A stretch of DNA of 64,000 nucleotides, taken from Agrococcus sp. SL85 (GTDB lineage Bacteria > Actinomycetota > Actinomycetes > Actinomycetales > Microbacteriaceae). The stretch lies in assembly GCF_026625845.1 (NCBI RefSeq), contig NZ_CP113066.1, positions 1,054,001-1,118,000 of the forward strand, written 5' to 3'. The notes under the pieces were generated by a model that did not search any database, was not told where the DNA came from, and saw only the letters and a list, made by a program, of their open reading frames with translations. Both the position numbers and the translations under genes were made by a program. Of the stretch, positions 1-10,589 are shown in pieces (within the stretch, counting starts at the first letter, position 1; every line of letters begins with the position of its first letter).

Positions 1-322
1 CGGTGCCGGCGTAGTGGAGGAGCGAGCGGGCGTGGCCGAGGAGGTCGAGCGCGATGTTGCCGAGCGCCATGTCCTCCTCGAGCTCGGGCGCGCGCGAGAT
101 CCACCAGCCGAGGCGCTGGCTGAGGATGAGGGCGTCGTCGCCGAGGCGCAGGGCGTACTCCGCGACGTCCTCGGAGGCGGTGCCGCCGGCACCAGCGAGC
201 TCGGCGGCGAGGTCGAGCTCGTCGACGGTGACGTCGCCGTGCGCCTCGGCGGCCTCGGCCTCGTAGGCGGCGTCGACCGCGGCTGCGCTGCGTCGCTCGT
301 TCGCGGGGGGCTGGGGGCTCAC
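1..322 (-). CDS. paaC: Phenylacetyl-CoA epoxidase subunit PaaC (5' part of gene, runs off the window edge)
   Basis: This is the N-terminal 107 codons of the structural subunit of the ring-1,2-epoxidase complex PaaABCE, which opens phenylacetyl-CoA for non-oxidative ring cleavage. The translated stretch contains the PaaC signatures LGDDALILSQRLGWW and NIALDLLGHARSLLHYAG near its end. The GTG at 322 overlaps the paaB stop in a GTGA, which indicates translational coupling and decides the start. The rest of the gene, and presumably paaD/paaE, lie beyond position 1. The identity is secure; only the C-terminal part cannot be seen. Confidence 0.93.
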   Translation of the reverse strand, partial: MSPQPPANERRSAAAVDAAYEAEAAEAHGDVTVDELDLAAELAGAGGTASEDVAEYALRLGDDALILSQRLGWWISRAPELEEDMALGNIALDLLGHARSLLHYAGT

Positions 323-624
323 AGGTGCGGCACCTCCGCGCTCTTCTCGTAGTACTTCGCGTGGCGGTAGTTCTTGCCCGCGGGGCTCTCGAAGAACGCG
401 CCCTTCTGGTCGGGGTCGCTCGTCGTGATCGCGGTCGAGCGCACCACCCACACCGAGACGCCCTCGTTGCGGCGCGTGTAGAGGTCGCGCGCGTTGCGCA
501 GCGCCATGTCGTCGTCGGGGGCGTGCAGCGAGCCGACGTGCACGTGGCTGAGGCCCCGGCTCGCGCGCACGAACACCTCGTAGAGCGGCCAGGCCTCGCC
601 TGCCACGTCACCGGGGGTCGACAT
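319..624 (-). CDS. paaB: Phenylacetyl-CoA epoxidase subunit PaaB
   Basis: This 101-residue protein has the usual length for PaaB, the small subunit that links PaaAC pairs in the phenylacetyl-CoA epoxidase. The family pattern is clear: WPLYEVFVRASRGLSHVHVG near the N-terminus and alternating beta-strand segments (VSVWVVRSTAI) with the FFESPAGKNYRHAKYY tail. A GAGGAG sequence precedes the ATG at 624. It lies 42 bp after paaA and overlaps paaC by 4 bp, so paaABC form one transcription unit reading to the left. Confidence 0.95.
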   Translation of the reverse strand: MSTPGDVAGEAWPLYEVFVRASRGLSHVHVGSLHAPDDDMALRNARDLYTRRNEGVSVWVVRSTAITTSDPDQKGAFFESPAGKNYRHAKYYEKSAEVPHL

Positions 625-666
625 CCTCGTCTCCTCTTGCTCGGTCGGTCTGGGATCTGGTCGCGA

Positions 667-1656
667 TCAGGCCGCGGCGCGGGCCTCGGCGGCCTGCTTC
701 TCCGCGTACGCGGCGGCGGCCTCGCGCACCCACGCGCCCTGCTCGTGGGCGTCGCGGCGGTGCTGGATGCGCTGCGCGTTCGCGGGGCCGCGGCCGGCGA
801 GCACCTCGTGGAACTCGGTCCAGTCGATCTCCGACATGTCCCACTGCCCCTCCGCCTCGTTCCAGCGGAGGTTCGGATCGGGCAGCGTGAGCCCGAGCAC
901 CTCGGCCTGCGGCACGAGCATGCCGACGAAGCGCTGGCGCAGCTCGTCGTTCGAGAAGCGCTTGATCTTCCACGCCATCGACTGCGCCGAGTTGGGCGAC
1001 TCGTCGTCGGGCGGGCCGAACATCATGAGCGACGGCCAGTACCAGCGGTCCACGGCCTCCTGCGCCATCCGGTGCTGCTCGGGCGTGCCCTGGCTGAGCT
1101 CGAGCAGGATCTCGAAGCCCTGGCGCTGGTGGAACGACTCCTCCTTGCAGATGCGCACCATCGCGCGGCCGTAGGGGCCGTAGGAGGCGCGGCACAGCGG
1201 CACCTGGTTGCAGATCGCGGCGCCGTCGACGAGCCAGCCGATGGCGCCCATGTCGGCCCACGTGGGCGTGGGGTAGTTGAAGATCGAGGAGTAGCGGGCG
1301 CGCGAGGCGATGAGCTGCTCGGTCATCTCCTCGCGGCTGATGCCGAGCGTCTGCGCCGCGGAGTAGAGGTAGAGCCCGTGGCCGGCCTCGTCCTGCACCT
1401 TGGCCATGAGGATGGCCTTGCGCTTCAGGCTCGGCGCGCGCGAGATCCAGTTGCCCTCGGGCTGCATGCCGATGATCTCGGAGTGCGCGTGCTGCGAGAT
1501 CTGGCGGATGAGCGTCTTGCGGTAGGCGTCGGGCATCCAGTCGCGCGGCTCGATGCGCTGGTCGGCCTCGATGAGCGCGTCGAAGCGCGCCTGCAGCTCG
1601 GCCTCGGTCGCCTCGGGGGCGGGCCCGGCGGCGGGGGCTTCGGGGGTCAGCGTCAT
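667..1656 (-). CDS. paaA: Phenylacetyl-CoA epoxidase catalytic subunit PaaA
   Basis: This is the catalytic di-iron subunit (329 aa) of the ring-1,2-phenylacetyl-CoA epoxidase. The carboxylate/histidine iron-binding helices are visible as [14 protein letters not shown] and [11 protein letters not shown], and the family segment [21 protein letters not shown] is present. The ATG at 1656 is preceded by AGGAG at good spacing; a longer upstream reading is open but would run through the operator, so the shorter start is preferred. It is the first gene of the leftward paaABC unit, directly downstream of the PaaR-type operator at 1685. Confidence 0.96.
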   Translation of the reverse strand: MTLTPEAPAAGPAPEATEAELQARFDALIEADQRIEPRDWMPDAYRKTLIRQISQHAHSEIIGMQPEGNWISRAPSLKRKAILMAKVQDEAGHGLYLYSAAQTLGISREEMTEQLIASRARYSSIFNYPTPTWADMGAIGWLVDGAAICNQVPLCRASYGPYGRAMVRICKEESFHQRQGFEILLELSQGTPEQHRMAQEAVDRWYWPSLMMFGPPDDESPNSAQSMAWKIKRFSNDELRQRFVGMLVPQAEVLGLTLPDPNLRWNEAEGQWDMSEIDWTEFHEVLAGRGPANAQRIQHRRDAHEQGAWVREAAAAYAEKQAAEARAAA

Positions 1657-1684
1657 CGTCGGCTCCTGTTCGCAGATCGGAATT

Positions 1685-1702
1685 ACTGATCGAACGTTCA
1701 GT
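1685..1702. promoter_or_regulatory. PaaR-type operator in the paaA/paaI divergent promoter
   Basis: The sequence ACTGATCGAACGTTCAGT is an imperfect inverted repeat located 28 bp from the paaA start and 96 bp from the paaI start. The same core, GAATTAsTGAyCGAwCGTTCAG, recurs at 10453 in front of the thiolase. A TetR regulator gene (3688) lies in the same cluster. TetR-family PaaR proteins bind comparable palindromes in actinobacterial paa clusters; the pairing of regulator and site here is inferred. Confidence 0.75.
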
Positions 1703-1798
1703 GAGTATAGTGGACCACGACGCGCCCGTCGAGGGGGCGTCGAGCTCCGGGCGACGACGCTCCGCGCCCCGCCCGGCCGCCGACTCGATGGAGAGCGC

Positions 1799-2263
1799 AT
1801 GACCGGAACGACGGGCCTCGTGCCCGACCTCGACCCCAGCTGGGCCGCGACGATCATGGCGCGCACCGACACCGCCAAGGACGCGATGGGCGTGACGATC
1901 GACGAGCTCGAGCGCGGCCGCGCCGTGCTCTCGATGACCGTGCGGGACGAGATGGCCAACGGCTTCGGCATCACGCACGGCGGCTACGTCTTCGCGCTCG
2001 CCGACACCGCCTTCGCCTACGCGTGCAACGAGGACGGCCGCGTCACCGTGGCCGCCGGCGCCGACATCGCCTTCGCCCGCGCCTCGCACGTGGGCTCCCG
2101 CCTCACCGCCACCGCGGAGCGCCGCTGGCGCTCCGGCCGCAACGGCCTCTACGACGTGCGCGTCGTCGACCAGGACGGCGAGGTCGTGGCCGAGTTCCGC
2201 GGCCGCTCGTTCACCACCGACCGGCCGCTGCCCGAGGTGCCCGGCGCCTCCGCGCCCGCCTGA
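1799..2263 (+). CDS. paaI: PaaI-type hotdog thioesterase
   Basis: The 154-residue product is a hotdog-fold acyl-CoA thioesterase of the PaaI group, which hydrolyses stalled ring-hydroxylated phenylacetyl-CoA intermediates and so relieves CoA trapping. The family core [19 protein letters not shown] is present around residues 45-65, with the helix containing the catalytic Asp. GGAGAG precedes the ATG at 1799. It is the first gene of the rightward paaI-paaK-paaR unit, divergent from paaA across the operator, and is followed 40 bp later by paaK. Confidence 0.92.
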   Translation: MTGTTGLVPDLDPSWAATIMARTDTAKDAMGVTIDELERGRAVLSMTVRDEMANGFGITHGGYVFALADTAFAYACNEDGRVTVAAGADIAFARASHVGSRLTATAERRWRSGRNGLYDVRVVDQDGEVVAEFRGRSFTTDRPLPEVPGASAPA

Positions 2264-2303
2264 CCGGCCCCCGCCTCCACCCGCCGCCGACGAAGGAGTC
2301 CGC

Positions 2304-3620
2304 ATGCCCCGCACCGCCGCCGCTGCCGAGCCCGACACCCTCGACCTCGCCGAGCGCCTGACCCTCGACGAGCTGCGCGCGCTGCAGCTCGAGCGCCTGC
2401 AGGCCAGCGTCCGCCACGCCTACGAGCACGTGCCGGTCTACCGGCAGAAGCTCGACCAGGCGGGCGTGCACCCCGACGACATCCGCTCGCTCGACGACCT
2501 GCGCCGCATCCCCTTCACCACGAAGGAGGACCTGCGCCAGAGCTACCCCTTCGGCATGTTCGCGGTGCCGATGGACGAGGTGGCGCGCATCCATGCCTCC
2601 TCCGGCACCACGGGCCGCCCCACCGTCGTCGGCTACACCTCGGGCGACCTCGACCGCTGGGCCGACGTCGTCGCGCGCTCGCTGCGCGCCGCCGGCATCC
2701 GGCGGGGCTGGAAGGTGCACAACGCGTACGGCTACGGCCTCTTCACCGGCGGCCTCGGCGCGCACGCGGGCATCGAGCGGCTCGGCTGCACCGTGATCCC
2801 CGTCTCGGGCGGGCAGACCGCGCGGCAGGTGCAGCTGATCCGCGACTTCGAGCCCGACGCCATCCTCTGCACCCCCTCCTACCTCCTGACGATCGCCGAC
2901 GCCTTCGAGGCGCAGGGGCTCGACCCGCGGCAGACGAGCCTCAAGGTGGCGGTGCTGGGCGCCGAGCCGTGGACGAACGAGATGCGGCGCGAGCTCGAGG
3001 CGCGCCTCGACATCGACGCCGTCGACATCTACGGGCTGTCGGAGGTGATGGGGCCGGGCGTCGGCAGCGAGTGCGTCGAGACCAAGGACGGCCCGCACAT
3101 CTGGGAGGACCACTTCCTGCCCGAGGTCGTCGACCCCGAGACGCTCGAGCCCGTGGCCGACGGCGAGATGGGCGAGCTGGTCTTCACCTCGCTCACGAAG
3201 GAGGCGTTCCCGGTGCTGCGCTACCGCACGCGCGACCTCACGCGGCTGCTGCCGGGCTCTGCGCGCTCCGCGATGCGGCGGATCGAGAAGATCACGGGCC
3301 GCAACGACGACATGATCATCCTCCGCGGCGTGAACCTCTTCCCGACGCAGATCGAGGAGATCGCGCTCGAGATCGAGCACCTCACGCCCCACTTCGTGCT
3401 CGAGCTCGTGCAGCGCGGCCGCATGGACGGCCTCGTCGTGAAGATCGAGTGCACGCCGGGCGTGAAGCCCGTGATCGAGACCGCTGCCGCCGAGGTGCTG
3501 AAGGCGCGCATCAAGGAGCGGATCGGCACCTCCGTCGACGTGGAGGTCGTGCCCTCGGGCTCCCTACCGCGCTCGGAGGGCAAGTACAAGCGCGTCTACG
3601 ACCTGCGCGACCAGGGCTGA
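2304..3620 (+). CDS. paaK: Phenylacetate-CoA ligase PaaK
   Basis: This AMP-forming ligase of 438 aa activates phenylacetate to phenylacetyl-CoA, the entry step of the pathway. The adenylation P-loop-like motif ASSGTTGRPTVVGYT lies near residue 97, the A5 region reads VDIYGLSEVMGPGVG, and the C-terminal PaaK domain begins around residue 330 with NDDMIILRGVNLFPTQ. The length is typical of the family. GAAGGAG stands just before the ATG. Its place between the thioesterase and the TetR regulator fits a complete paa operon. Confidence 0.96.
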   Translation: MPRTAAAAEPDTLDLAERLTLDELRALQLERLQASVRHAYEHVPVYRQKLDQAGVHPDDIRSLDDLRRIPFTTKEDLRQSYPFGMFAVPMDEVARIHASSGTTGRPTVVGYTSGDLDRWADVVARSLRAAGIRRGWKVHNAYGYGLFTGGLGAHAGIERLGCTVIPVSGGQTARQVQLIRDFEPDAILCTPSYLLTIADAFEAQGLDPRQTSLKVAVLGAEPWTNEMRRELEARLDIDAVDIYGLSEVMGPGVGSECVETKDGPHIWEDHFLPEVVDPETLEPVADGEMGELVFTSLTKEAFPVLRYRTRDLTRLLPGSARSAMRRIEKITGRNDDMIILRGVNLFPTQIEEIALEIEHLTPHFVLELVQRGRMDGLVVKIECTPGVKPVIETAAAEVLKARIKERIGTSVDVEVVPSGSLPRSEGKYKRVYDLRDQG

Positions 3621-3630
3621 GGGGCAGCCG

Positions 3631-3679
3631 CTGGTCGAGGAGCGCGCCGCCGCAGGCGGCACGCGTCACGAGGCCCTCG
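3631..3679. repeat. REP-like palindrome, family C, copy 1
   Basis: This 49-bp intergenic element begins CTGGTCGAGGAGCGCGCC and ends CACGCGTCACGAGGCCC, with a GCCGCCGCAGGCGGC hairpin in the middle. Related copies are at 19585, 52531, 58464 (a head-to-head pair) and 63331. Short GGTCGAG...CGAGACC palindromes are common between genes in Microbacteriaceae and relatives. Confidence 0.7.
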
Positions 3680-3687
3680 CTGACAGG

Positions 3688-4311
3688 ATGGAGCCGATGA
3701 CCACCGACGCCGCCACCGGCAGCGCCGCCGCCCGCCGCGGCCGCCCCGGCTACGACCGCGACCGCTTGCTCGCGGTCGTGGTGCAGGCGTTCAACGACCA
3801 CGGCTACGAGGCGACGAGCCTCGGCATGCTCTCGGAGCGCCTCGGCCTCTCGCGCTCGGCGATCTACCACCACTTCGACTCCAAGGAGCAGATGCTCGAG
3901 GTCGCGCTCGCGCAGGCGCTCGACGGGCTCGAGGCGGTCTTCGACGAGCCCGAGGCGACCGCAGGGCCGGCGGATGCGCGCATCCGCCACGTGCTGCGCG
4001 GCGCCGTGCTCGTGCTCACCGCCGAGCTGCCGTCGGTGACGCTGCTGCTGCGCCTGCGCGGCAACACGGAGGTAGAGCGCGCGGCGCTCGCGCGGCGGCG
4101 CGCGATCGATGCGCGCCTGCGGGCGCTCTTCGAGCGCGCGCGCGACGAGGGCACGCTGCGGCCGGAGGTCGACCCGCGGCTCGCGGAGCGGCTGACCTTC
4201 GGCATGGTGAACTCGCTCGTCGAGTGGTACCGGCCCGACGGCCGCACCTCGCCCGAGGCGCTCGCGGACGCCGTGCTCGCCTACGTCGACGCGGGGCTCA
4301 CCGCGCGCTGA
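3688..4311 (+). CDS. paaR: TetR-family transcriptional regulator, probable PaaR
   Basis: The protein (207 aa from 3688) has an N-terminal TetR helix-turn-helix (GYEATSLGMLSERLGLSRSA then IYHHFDSKEQML) and an all-helical ligand domain. Position next to paaK and the two matching palindromes at 1685 and 10453 make it the likely phenylacetyl-CoA-responsive repressor of the cluster. The start is uncertain: ATG 3688 has AGG immediately upstream, whereas ATG 3697 has GGAG three bases upstream and would give 204 aa. Regulatory assignment is by context and homology, not shown directly. Confidence 0.85.
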   Translation: MEPMTTDAATGSAAARRGRPGYDRDRLLAVVVQAFNDHGYEATSLGMLSERLGLSRSAIYHHFDSKEQMLEVALAQALDGLEAVFDEPEATAGPADARIRHVLRGAVLVLTAELPSVTLLLRLRGNTEVERAALARRRAIDARLRALFERARDEGTLRPEVDPRLAERLTFGMVNSLVEWYRPDGRTSPEALADAVLAYVDAGLTAR

Positions 4312-4327
4312 GCGGGGCCGTCGCGCC

Positions 4328-4398
4328 GCGCTCGATCGGGCAGAGCGCGACCCCGGGCGCACTGTGCGCCCGCCGCCCCGCTCCGGCCGATCGAGCGC
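4328..4398. terminator. Nested inverted repeat after paaR
   Basis: Outer arms GCGCTCGATCGG (4328-4339) and CCGATCGAGCGC (4387-4398) are perfect complements and enclose an inner hairpin, GGGCGCAC-T-GTGCGCCC (4355-4371). It begins 17 bp after paaR and probably ends the paaIKR transcript, although the nested design resembles the family F element at 54563. There is no T-run. Confidence 0.6.
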
Positions 4399-4444
4399 GC
4401 GCCGCGGCGCGGGGGGCGCGATCGCACGATCCTGCGCGGTCCGC

Positions 4445-5278
<834 letters not shown>

Positions 5279-5287
5279 TCGCACGCC

Positions 5288-5334
5288 GCAGCACGGACGG
5301 CCCGCCCCTGTCAGGGGCGGGCCGTCCGTGCTGC
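5288..5334. terminator. Bidirectional terminator between rpf and paaZ
   Basis: A perfect 23-bp inverted repeat (5288-5310 and 5312-5334, arms beginning GCAGCACGGACGGCCCGC) is separated by one base. It sits between the convergent stop codons of the Rpf gene (5278) and paaZ (5351), 10-17 bp from each, as expected for a shared terminator. Confidence 0.9.
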
Positions 5335-5350
5335 GAGGCGAGCGCTCGGC

Positions 5351-7411
5351 TCAGCGGGTCTTCGCGACGTGGGTCAGCACGTCGTACCTCGCGACGACCT
5401 CGTCGCGCTGGTTCTCGAGCACCGCATCCCACCGCACCTCGCCGTAGTCCTCGGTCTCGCGCGGCGTGATCTGCTTGGCCGTCAGCGTCACGCGGATGCT
5501 GTCGCCGGGCGACACCGGCGTCATGAACCTCAGCCCCTCGAGGCCCGTGTTCGCCAGCACCGGACCCGGCGCGGGCTCGACGAAGAGCCCCGCCGCGAAC
5601 GACACGAGCAGGTAGCCGTGCGCCACGCGGCCCGGGAAGAACGGGTTCGCGGCGGCGGCCTCCTCGTCCATGTGCGCGTAGAACTCATCGCCCGTGAAGC
5701 GCGCGAAGTGCTCGATGTCCTCCAGTGTCACCTCGCGCGGCGCCGAGACCACCTGATCGCCGATCCGCAGCTCGGCGAGCGACTTGCGGAACGGGTGCTC
5801 GCCCTCCGACGACGCGGGTGCGCCCGGGTGCCAGACGCCCGTGACGGCCGTGAGCATCGCGGGGCTGCCCTGGATGGCCGTGCGCTGCATGTGGTGCAGC
5901 ACCGAGCGGATGCCGCCCAGCTCCTCGCCGCCGCCCGCGCGGCCGGGGCCGCCGTGCACGAGCATCGGCAGCGGCGAGCCGTGGCCGGTGGAGGCGCGCG
6001 CGTCGTCGCGGTCGAGCAGCAGGATGCGGCCGTTGTGCGGCGCGATGCGGCGCGTGAGGTCGGCGACGAACGCGGCGTCGTGGCTCGCGACCGAGGTCAC
6101 GAGCGAGCCGCCGCCGCGCCCCACGAGCTCTGCGGCCTGCTCGGCCGAGCCGTACTCGACGAGCGACGAGACCGGGCCGAACGCCTCGATCGAGTGCAGG
6201 GCCTCCGCCTCCGGGTCGGCGAAGCGCAGCAGCGTCGGCGCGACGAAGGCGCCGCTCTCGGCCGCGCCGCGCGAGCCGTCGGCGAGCAGCACGTCGGTCG
6301 CGCCGCCGCCGCCCACGAGCACCTCGGCGCCGCCGTCGGTGAGGCGGCCCACCTGCCGCAGCACCTCGTCGCGCTGCTCGACCGACGCGAGCGGCCCCAT
6401 CGTCACGCCCTCGGCGCGCGGGTCGCCCACGACGACCTTCGCGGCGATGCGCTCGCGCACGGCCGCTGCCACCGCATCCGACATGCCGCTCGGCACGATC
6501 GCGCGGCGGATGGCGGTGCACTTCTGGCCGGCCTTCGCGGTCATTTCGGCCACGAGGCCGCGCACGTAGGCGTCGAACTCGGGGGTGCCCTCCACCGCAT
6601 CCGGGCCCAGCACCGAGGCGTTGATCGAGTCGGTCTCGGCCGTGAAGCGCACGCCGCGCTCCTGCACGGCCGCGTGCGTGCGGAGCCCGTCGGCCGTGGA
6701 GGCGGAGCCCGTGAAGCCAACGGTGTCGCCGAGGCGCAGGTGGTCGAGCAGCTCGCGCGCCGAGCCCGAGACCAGCTGCACCGAGCCTGCGGGCAGGAGG
6801 CCCGACTCCACCAGGATGCGCACCATGTGCTCGGCGACGTAGCCCGTGGGCGTCGCGGGCTTGATGAGCGTGGGCATGCCGGCGAGGAACGCGGGCGCGA
6901 GCTTCTCGAGCGAGCCCCAGACGGGGAAGTTGAAGGCGTTGATCTGCACCGCGACGCCGGGGAGGGTCGTGGCGATGTGGCGGCCGAGGAACGAGCCGTC
7001 CTTCGAGAGCGGCTCGACGGGGCCGTCGAGGTAGACGGTCGACTGCGGCATCTCGCGGCGGCCGCGGCTCGAGTAGGCGAAGAGCACGCCGATGCCGCCG
7101 TCGATGTCGACCCACGAGTCGGCCTTCGTGGCGCCCGTGCGGCTCGAGCGCTCGTACAGCTCGCCCTTGCGCTCGGTGAGCGCGAGCGCCATGCGCTTCA
7201 GGAGGATCGCGCGCTGGTGGAAGGTGAGCGGCGCGAGGCTGTGGTGGCCGACCTGGCGGGCGTGCTCGAGCGCGGCCGCGACGTCGAGGCCCTCGGTCGA
7301 GACGAGCGCGACGGGCTCGCCGGTGCTCGCGTCGCGCACCTCGGCGGTGCGGGCGCCCTCGGCGGGCTCCCACCAGGCGTCCTGGACGTAGCTGGGCAGG
7401 GTGCGGGTCAT
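5351..7411 (-). CDS. paaZ: PaaZ: oxepin-CoA hydrolase / 3-oxo-5,6-dehydrosuberyl-CoA semialdehyde dehydrogenase
   Basis: This bifunctional 686-aa enzyme opens oxepin-CoA and oxidises the resulting aldehyde. The aldehyde dehydrogenase domain (about 1-520) shows NAFNFPVWGSLEKLAPAF, the NAD-site GFTGSAST and the catalytic region AGQKCTAIRR. The C-terminal MaoC-like enoyl hydratase domain (about 545-686) has the hotdog motif DEFYAHMDEEAAAANPFFPG and VAHGYLLVSFAAG. Both domains are complete, as in PaaZ from enteric bacteria. It is the last gene of the leftward thiolase-hydratase-dehydrogenase-paaZ run, with a 50-bp gap upstream. Confidence 0.95.
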   Translation of the reverse strand: MTRTLPSYVQDAWWEPAEGARTAEVRDASTGEPVALVSTEGLDVAAALEHARQVGHHSLAPLTFHQRAILLKRMALALTERKGELYERSSRTGATKADSWVDIDGGIGVLFAYSSRGRREMPQSTVYLDGPVEPLSKDGSFLGRHIATTLPGVAVQINAFNFPVWGSLEKLAPAFLAGMPTLIKPATPTGYVAEHMVRILVESGLLPAGSVQLVSGSARELLDHLRLGDTVGFTGSASTADGLRTHAAVQERGVRFTAETDSINASVLGPDAVEGTPEFDAYVRGLVAEMTAKAGQKCTAIRRAIVPSGMSDAVAAAVRERIAAKVVVGDPRAEGVTMGPLASVEQRDEVLRQVGRLTDGGAEVLVGGGGATDVLLADGSRGAAESGAFVAPTLLRFADPEAEALHSIEAFGPVSSLVEYGSAEQAAELVGRGGGSLVTSVASHDAAFVADLTRRIAPHNGRILLLDRDDARASTGHGSPLPMLVHGGPGRAGGGEELGGIRSVLHHMQRTAIQGSPAMLTAVTGVWHPGAPASSEGEHPFRKSLAELRIGDQVVSAPREVTLEDIEHFARFTGDEFYAHMDEEAAAANPFFPGRVAHGYLLVSFAAGLFVEPAPGPVLANTGLEGLRFMTPVSPGDSIRVTLTAKQITPRETEDYGEVRWDAVLENQRDEVVARYDVLTHVAKTR

Positions 7412-7461
7412 CGTCGTCCCTCTCGGTGTGCGGTCGGTGTCGGTCGGAGGCGCGGAGCGCG

Positions 7462-8361
7462 TCACTCCCAGTCGTAGAAGCCGCGGCCGCTCTTCCGGCC
7501 GAGGCGGCCCTCCGCCACCATCTGCCGCAGCAGCGCGGGCGGGGCGAAGCGGGGGCCGAGGTCGCGCTCGAGCTGCTCGGCGATGCCGAGGCGCACGTCG
7601 AGGCCGACCACGTCGGTGAGGCGCAGCGGTCCCATGGGGTGCTTGTAGCCGAGCTCCATGGCGGCGTCGATGTCGCCGGGGCTCGCGACGCCCTCCTCGA
7701 CCATGCGGATGGCCTCGAGGCCGATCGCGACGCCGAGCCTCGAGGAGGCGAAGCCGGGGGCGTCGTGCACGGTGACGGGCACCTTGCCGATCGCCTCCAC
7801 CCACGCGCGCGCGGCGTTCGCGAGCTCGCCCGCGGTCTCCTCGCCCAGCACGATCTCGACGAGGCCGGAGGCCGGCACCGGGTTAAAGAAGTGGAGGCCC
7901 ACGAACCGGCCCGGGCGCTGGAGGCCGGCCGCGAGGCGGGTGATGGAGATGGAGGAGGTGTTGCTCGCGAGGGCGGCGCCGACCGGCAGCACCGCCTCGA
8001 CGCGGGCGAGGGCCTCGGCCTTCAGCGCCTCGTCCTCGGGCACCGCCTCGATGACGAGGCCGCAGCCGGCGAACGCGGCGACGTCGATCGCGGTCGTCAG
8101 GCGCCCCTCGAGCTCGTCGAGCGGCTCGCCCCAGCCGCGCTCGACGCTCTTCGCGAGGCTCTCGCGCACGCGGTCGGCGGCGCCCGCGGCGGCCGCCTCG
8201 TCGCGCTCGACGACGACGACCTGGCTGCCGGCGAGCACGAAGGCGTGCGCGATGCCGGCGCCCATGCGCCCGCCGCCGAGCACGCCCACGCGCTCGGGCG
8301 CGCCCGCGCCCACCTCGGCGTCGGTGTCGGGGGCGTTGCTGGTGAAGCTCGTCCCGGTCAT
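7462..8361 (-). CDS. 3-hydroxyacyl-CoA dehydrogenase (PaaH-like)
   Basis: The 299-aa protein is an NAD-dependent 3-hydroxyacyl-CoA dehydrogenase of the FadB/PaaH type. The Rossmann motif GVLGGGRMGAGIAHAFVLAG begins near residue 25. The catalytic region has VGLHFFNPVP, and the C-terminal domain has the usual GRKSGRGFYDWE ending. In the phenylacetate pathway this step oxidises 3-hydroxyadipyl-CoA. The ATG overlaps the stop of the preceding enoyl-CoA hydratase (ATGA). The substrate is inferred from position in the paa cluster. Confidence 0.9.
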   Translation of the reverse strand: MTGTSFTSNAPDTDAEVGAGAPERVGVLGGGRMGAGIAHAFVLAGSQVVVVERDEAAAAGAADRVRESLAKSVERGWGEPLDELEGRLTTAIDVAAFAGCGLVIEAVPEDEALKAEALARVEAVLPVGAALASNTSSISITRLAAGLQRPGRFVGLHFFNPVPASGLVEIVLGEETAGELANAARAWVEAIGKVPVTVHDAPGFASSRLGVAIGLEAIRMVEEGVASPGDIDAAMELGYKHPMGPLRLTDVVGLDVRLGIAEQLERDLGPRFAPPALLRQMVAEGRLGRKSGRGFYDWE

Positions 8362-9140
8362 GCCTGGGCCTCCCGCGTGGCTCGTCGCTCGGCGTCTCCG
8401 GCCGAGCGGCTTCGCCGCTCGAGGAACGCGGTCATCCGCCGCTCCTTCTCGGGGCTCTCGAAGAGCACGGCCTGCTCGGCGAGGTCGACCTCCGGGTGCG
8501 CGGCGCGCGGCGCGCGCAGCATCCGCTTCGTCGCCTGCGTGGCGGCGGGGTCGAGCCGCGCGATGCGCTCGGCGAGCTCGACCGCTCGCTCGAGCGCGGC
8601 CTCCGGCTCGAGCACCGCCGAGACGAGGCCGGCGGCGAGCGCCTCGTCGGCGCCGAGGATGCGGCCGGTGAGCAGGATCTCGGCGGCCATCGCGTCGCCG
8701 ACGATCTCGGGCAGGCGCCACGTGGCGCCCGCGGCGGCGATGATGCCGAGGCCCGTCTCGGGGTTGCCGATCTGCAGCGTGGGCGTGCCGATGCGGAGGT
8801 CGGCGGCGTAGGCGAGCTCGGCGCCGCCGCCGAGCGCGTAGCCGTCGAGCACGGCGATGACGGGCATCGGCAGGGCGCGGATGCGCTCGAAGCATCGGGT
8901 GTTGATGCCCGCGAGCGCGTCGGCCGCGCGGCGCTCGCGGAGCTGCGCGATGTCGGCGCCCGCCGCGAACGAGCCGCCCGCGCCCGTGAGGATGAGCGTG
9001 CGCCGCTCGACCTCGAGGCGCGCGCAGAGGCGGTGCAGCGCATCCACGAGCTCCTGGTCGATCGCGTTGCGCTTCTCGGGCCGGTCGAGGGTGGCGAGCA
9101 CGTGGCTGCCGCGCTCCTCGATGCGCAGCGTCTCGCTCAT
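8358..9140 (-). CDS. Enoyl-CoA hydratase/isomerase (PaaF/PaaG-like)
   Basis: This is a crotonase-family protein of 260 aa. It has the oxyanion-hole segment GAGGSFAAGADIAQL, the second loop LDGYALGGGAELAYAADLR and the acidic residue region NPETGLGIIAAAGATWRLPE. In the paa pathway PaaF hydrates 2,3-dehydroadipyl-CoA and PaaG isomerises the epoxide; sequence alone does not separate the two here. It is coupled by ATGA overlap to the dehydrogenase downstream and is separated from the thiolase by an 82-bp gap carrying a palindromic repeat. Confidence 0.88.
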   Translation of the reverse strand: MSETLRIEERGSHVLATLDRPEKRNAIDQELVDALHRLCARLEVERRTLILTGAGGSFAAGADIAQLRERRAADALAGINTRCFERIRALPMPVIAVLDGYALGGGAELAYAADLRIGTPTLQIGNPETGLGIIAAAGATWRLPEIVGDAMAAEILLTGRILGADEALAAGLVSAVLEPEAALERAVELAERIARLDPAATQATKRMLRAPRAAHPEVDLAEQAVLFESPEKERRMTAFLERRSRSAGDAERRATREAQA

Positions 9141-9154
9141 CGCGCCCCTCCGAT

Positions 9155-9217
9155 CTCGACGTCTGGGCGCGCATCCCGAGCCCGCAGGAGCGCCGGCGTG
9201 CGCGTGGAGACGTCGAG
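9155..9217. repeat. Palindromic intergenic repeat, family A, copy 1
   Basis: The 63-bp element has 10-bp perfect end arms (CTCGACGTCT / AGACGTCGAG) with further pairing inside, and contains GCGCATCCCGAGCCCGC. A second copy lies at 11429. This copy is placed between the thiolase and enoyl-CoA hydratase genes of one operon, so it may act as an mRNA hairpin or attenuator there. Confidence 0.75.
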
Positions 9218-9222
9218 GCGGC

Positions 9223-10407
<1,185 letters not shown>

Positions 10408-10452
10408 GGGACTCCTGACTCCGTCGTCTGCTGTCGCGCTCGGCCGCGAATT

Positions 10453-10470
10453 AGTGACCGATCGTTCAGG
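10453..10470. promoter_or_regulatory. PaaR-type operator upstream of the thiolase
   Basis: AGTGACCGATCGTTCAGG matches the operator at 1685 at 14 of 18 positions and shares the preceding GAATTA. It lies 46 bp ahead of the thiolase ATG on the promoter side of the leftward unit. The shared motif ties both catabolic units to one regulator. Confidence 0.72.
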
Positions 10471-10519
10471 AAAACTGTAGTCGCGGCCGGAGCCCCTCGC
10501 AACACGCGCCCGGTGCATC

Positions 10520-10582
10520 CTCGACCGGTGCTGTGGTCGGCAGGCGGGACTCTCGCGTCCGCCGACCACAGGACCGGTCGAG
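10520..10582. repeat. Palindromic intergenic repeat, family B, copy 1
   Basis: This is a 63-bp hairpin with arms CTCGACCGGT...CTGTGGTCGGC and GCCGACCACAG...ACCGGTCGAG. A second copy of exactly the same length at 63791 is identical at 50 of 63 positions, with several changes that keep pairing. It overlaps no gene and lies at the 3' side of the small membrane-protein gene at 10590. Confidence 0.85.
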
Positions 10583-10589
10583 CGTTCGG

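Noticed and set aside
325..1689. 454-codon open frame antisense to paaA and paaB
   Set aside because: It is a shadow of the paa genes on the minus strand; composition is biased (Val/Arg/Leu/His) and it has no recognisable domain.
1685..1702. LexA/SOS box
   Set aside because: It contains CGAACGTTC, but an actinobacterial SOS box needs CGAAC and GTTCG separated by four bases; here the halves abut, and the match with the site at 10453 fits PaaR.
7412..7461. PaaR operator directly ahead of paaZ
   Set aside because: The gap contains GGTCGGT repeats but no match to the TGAyCGAwCGTTCA core; paaZ is more likely read through from the thiolase promoter.
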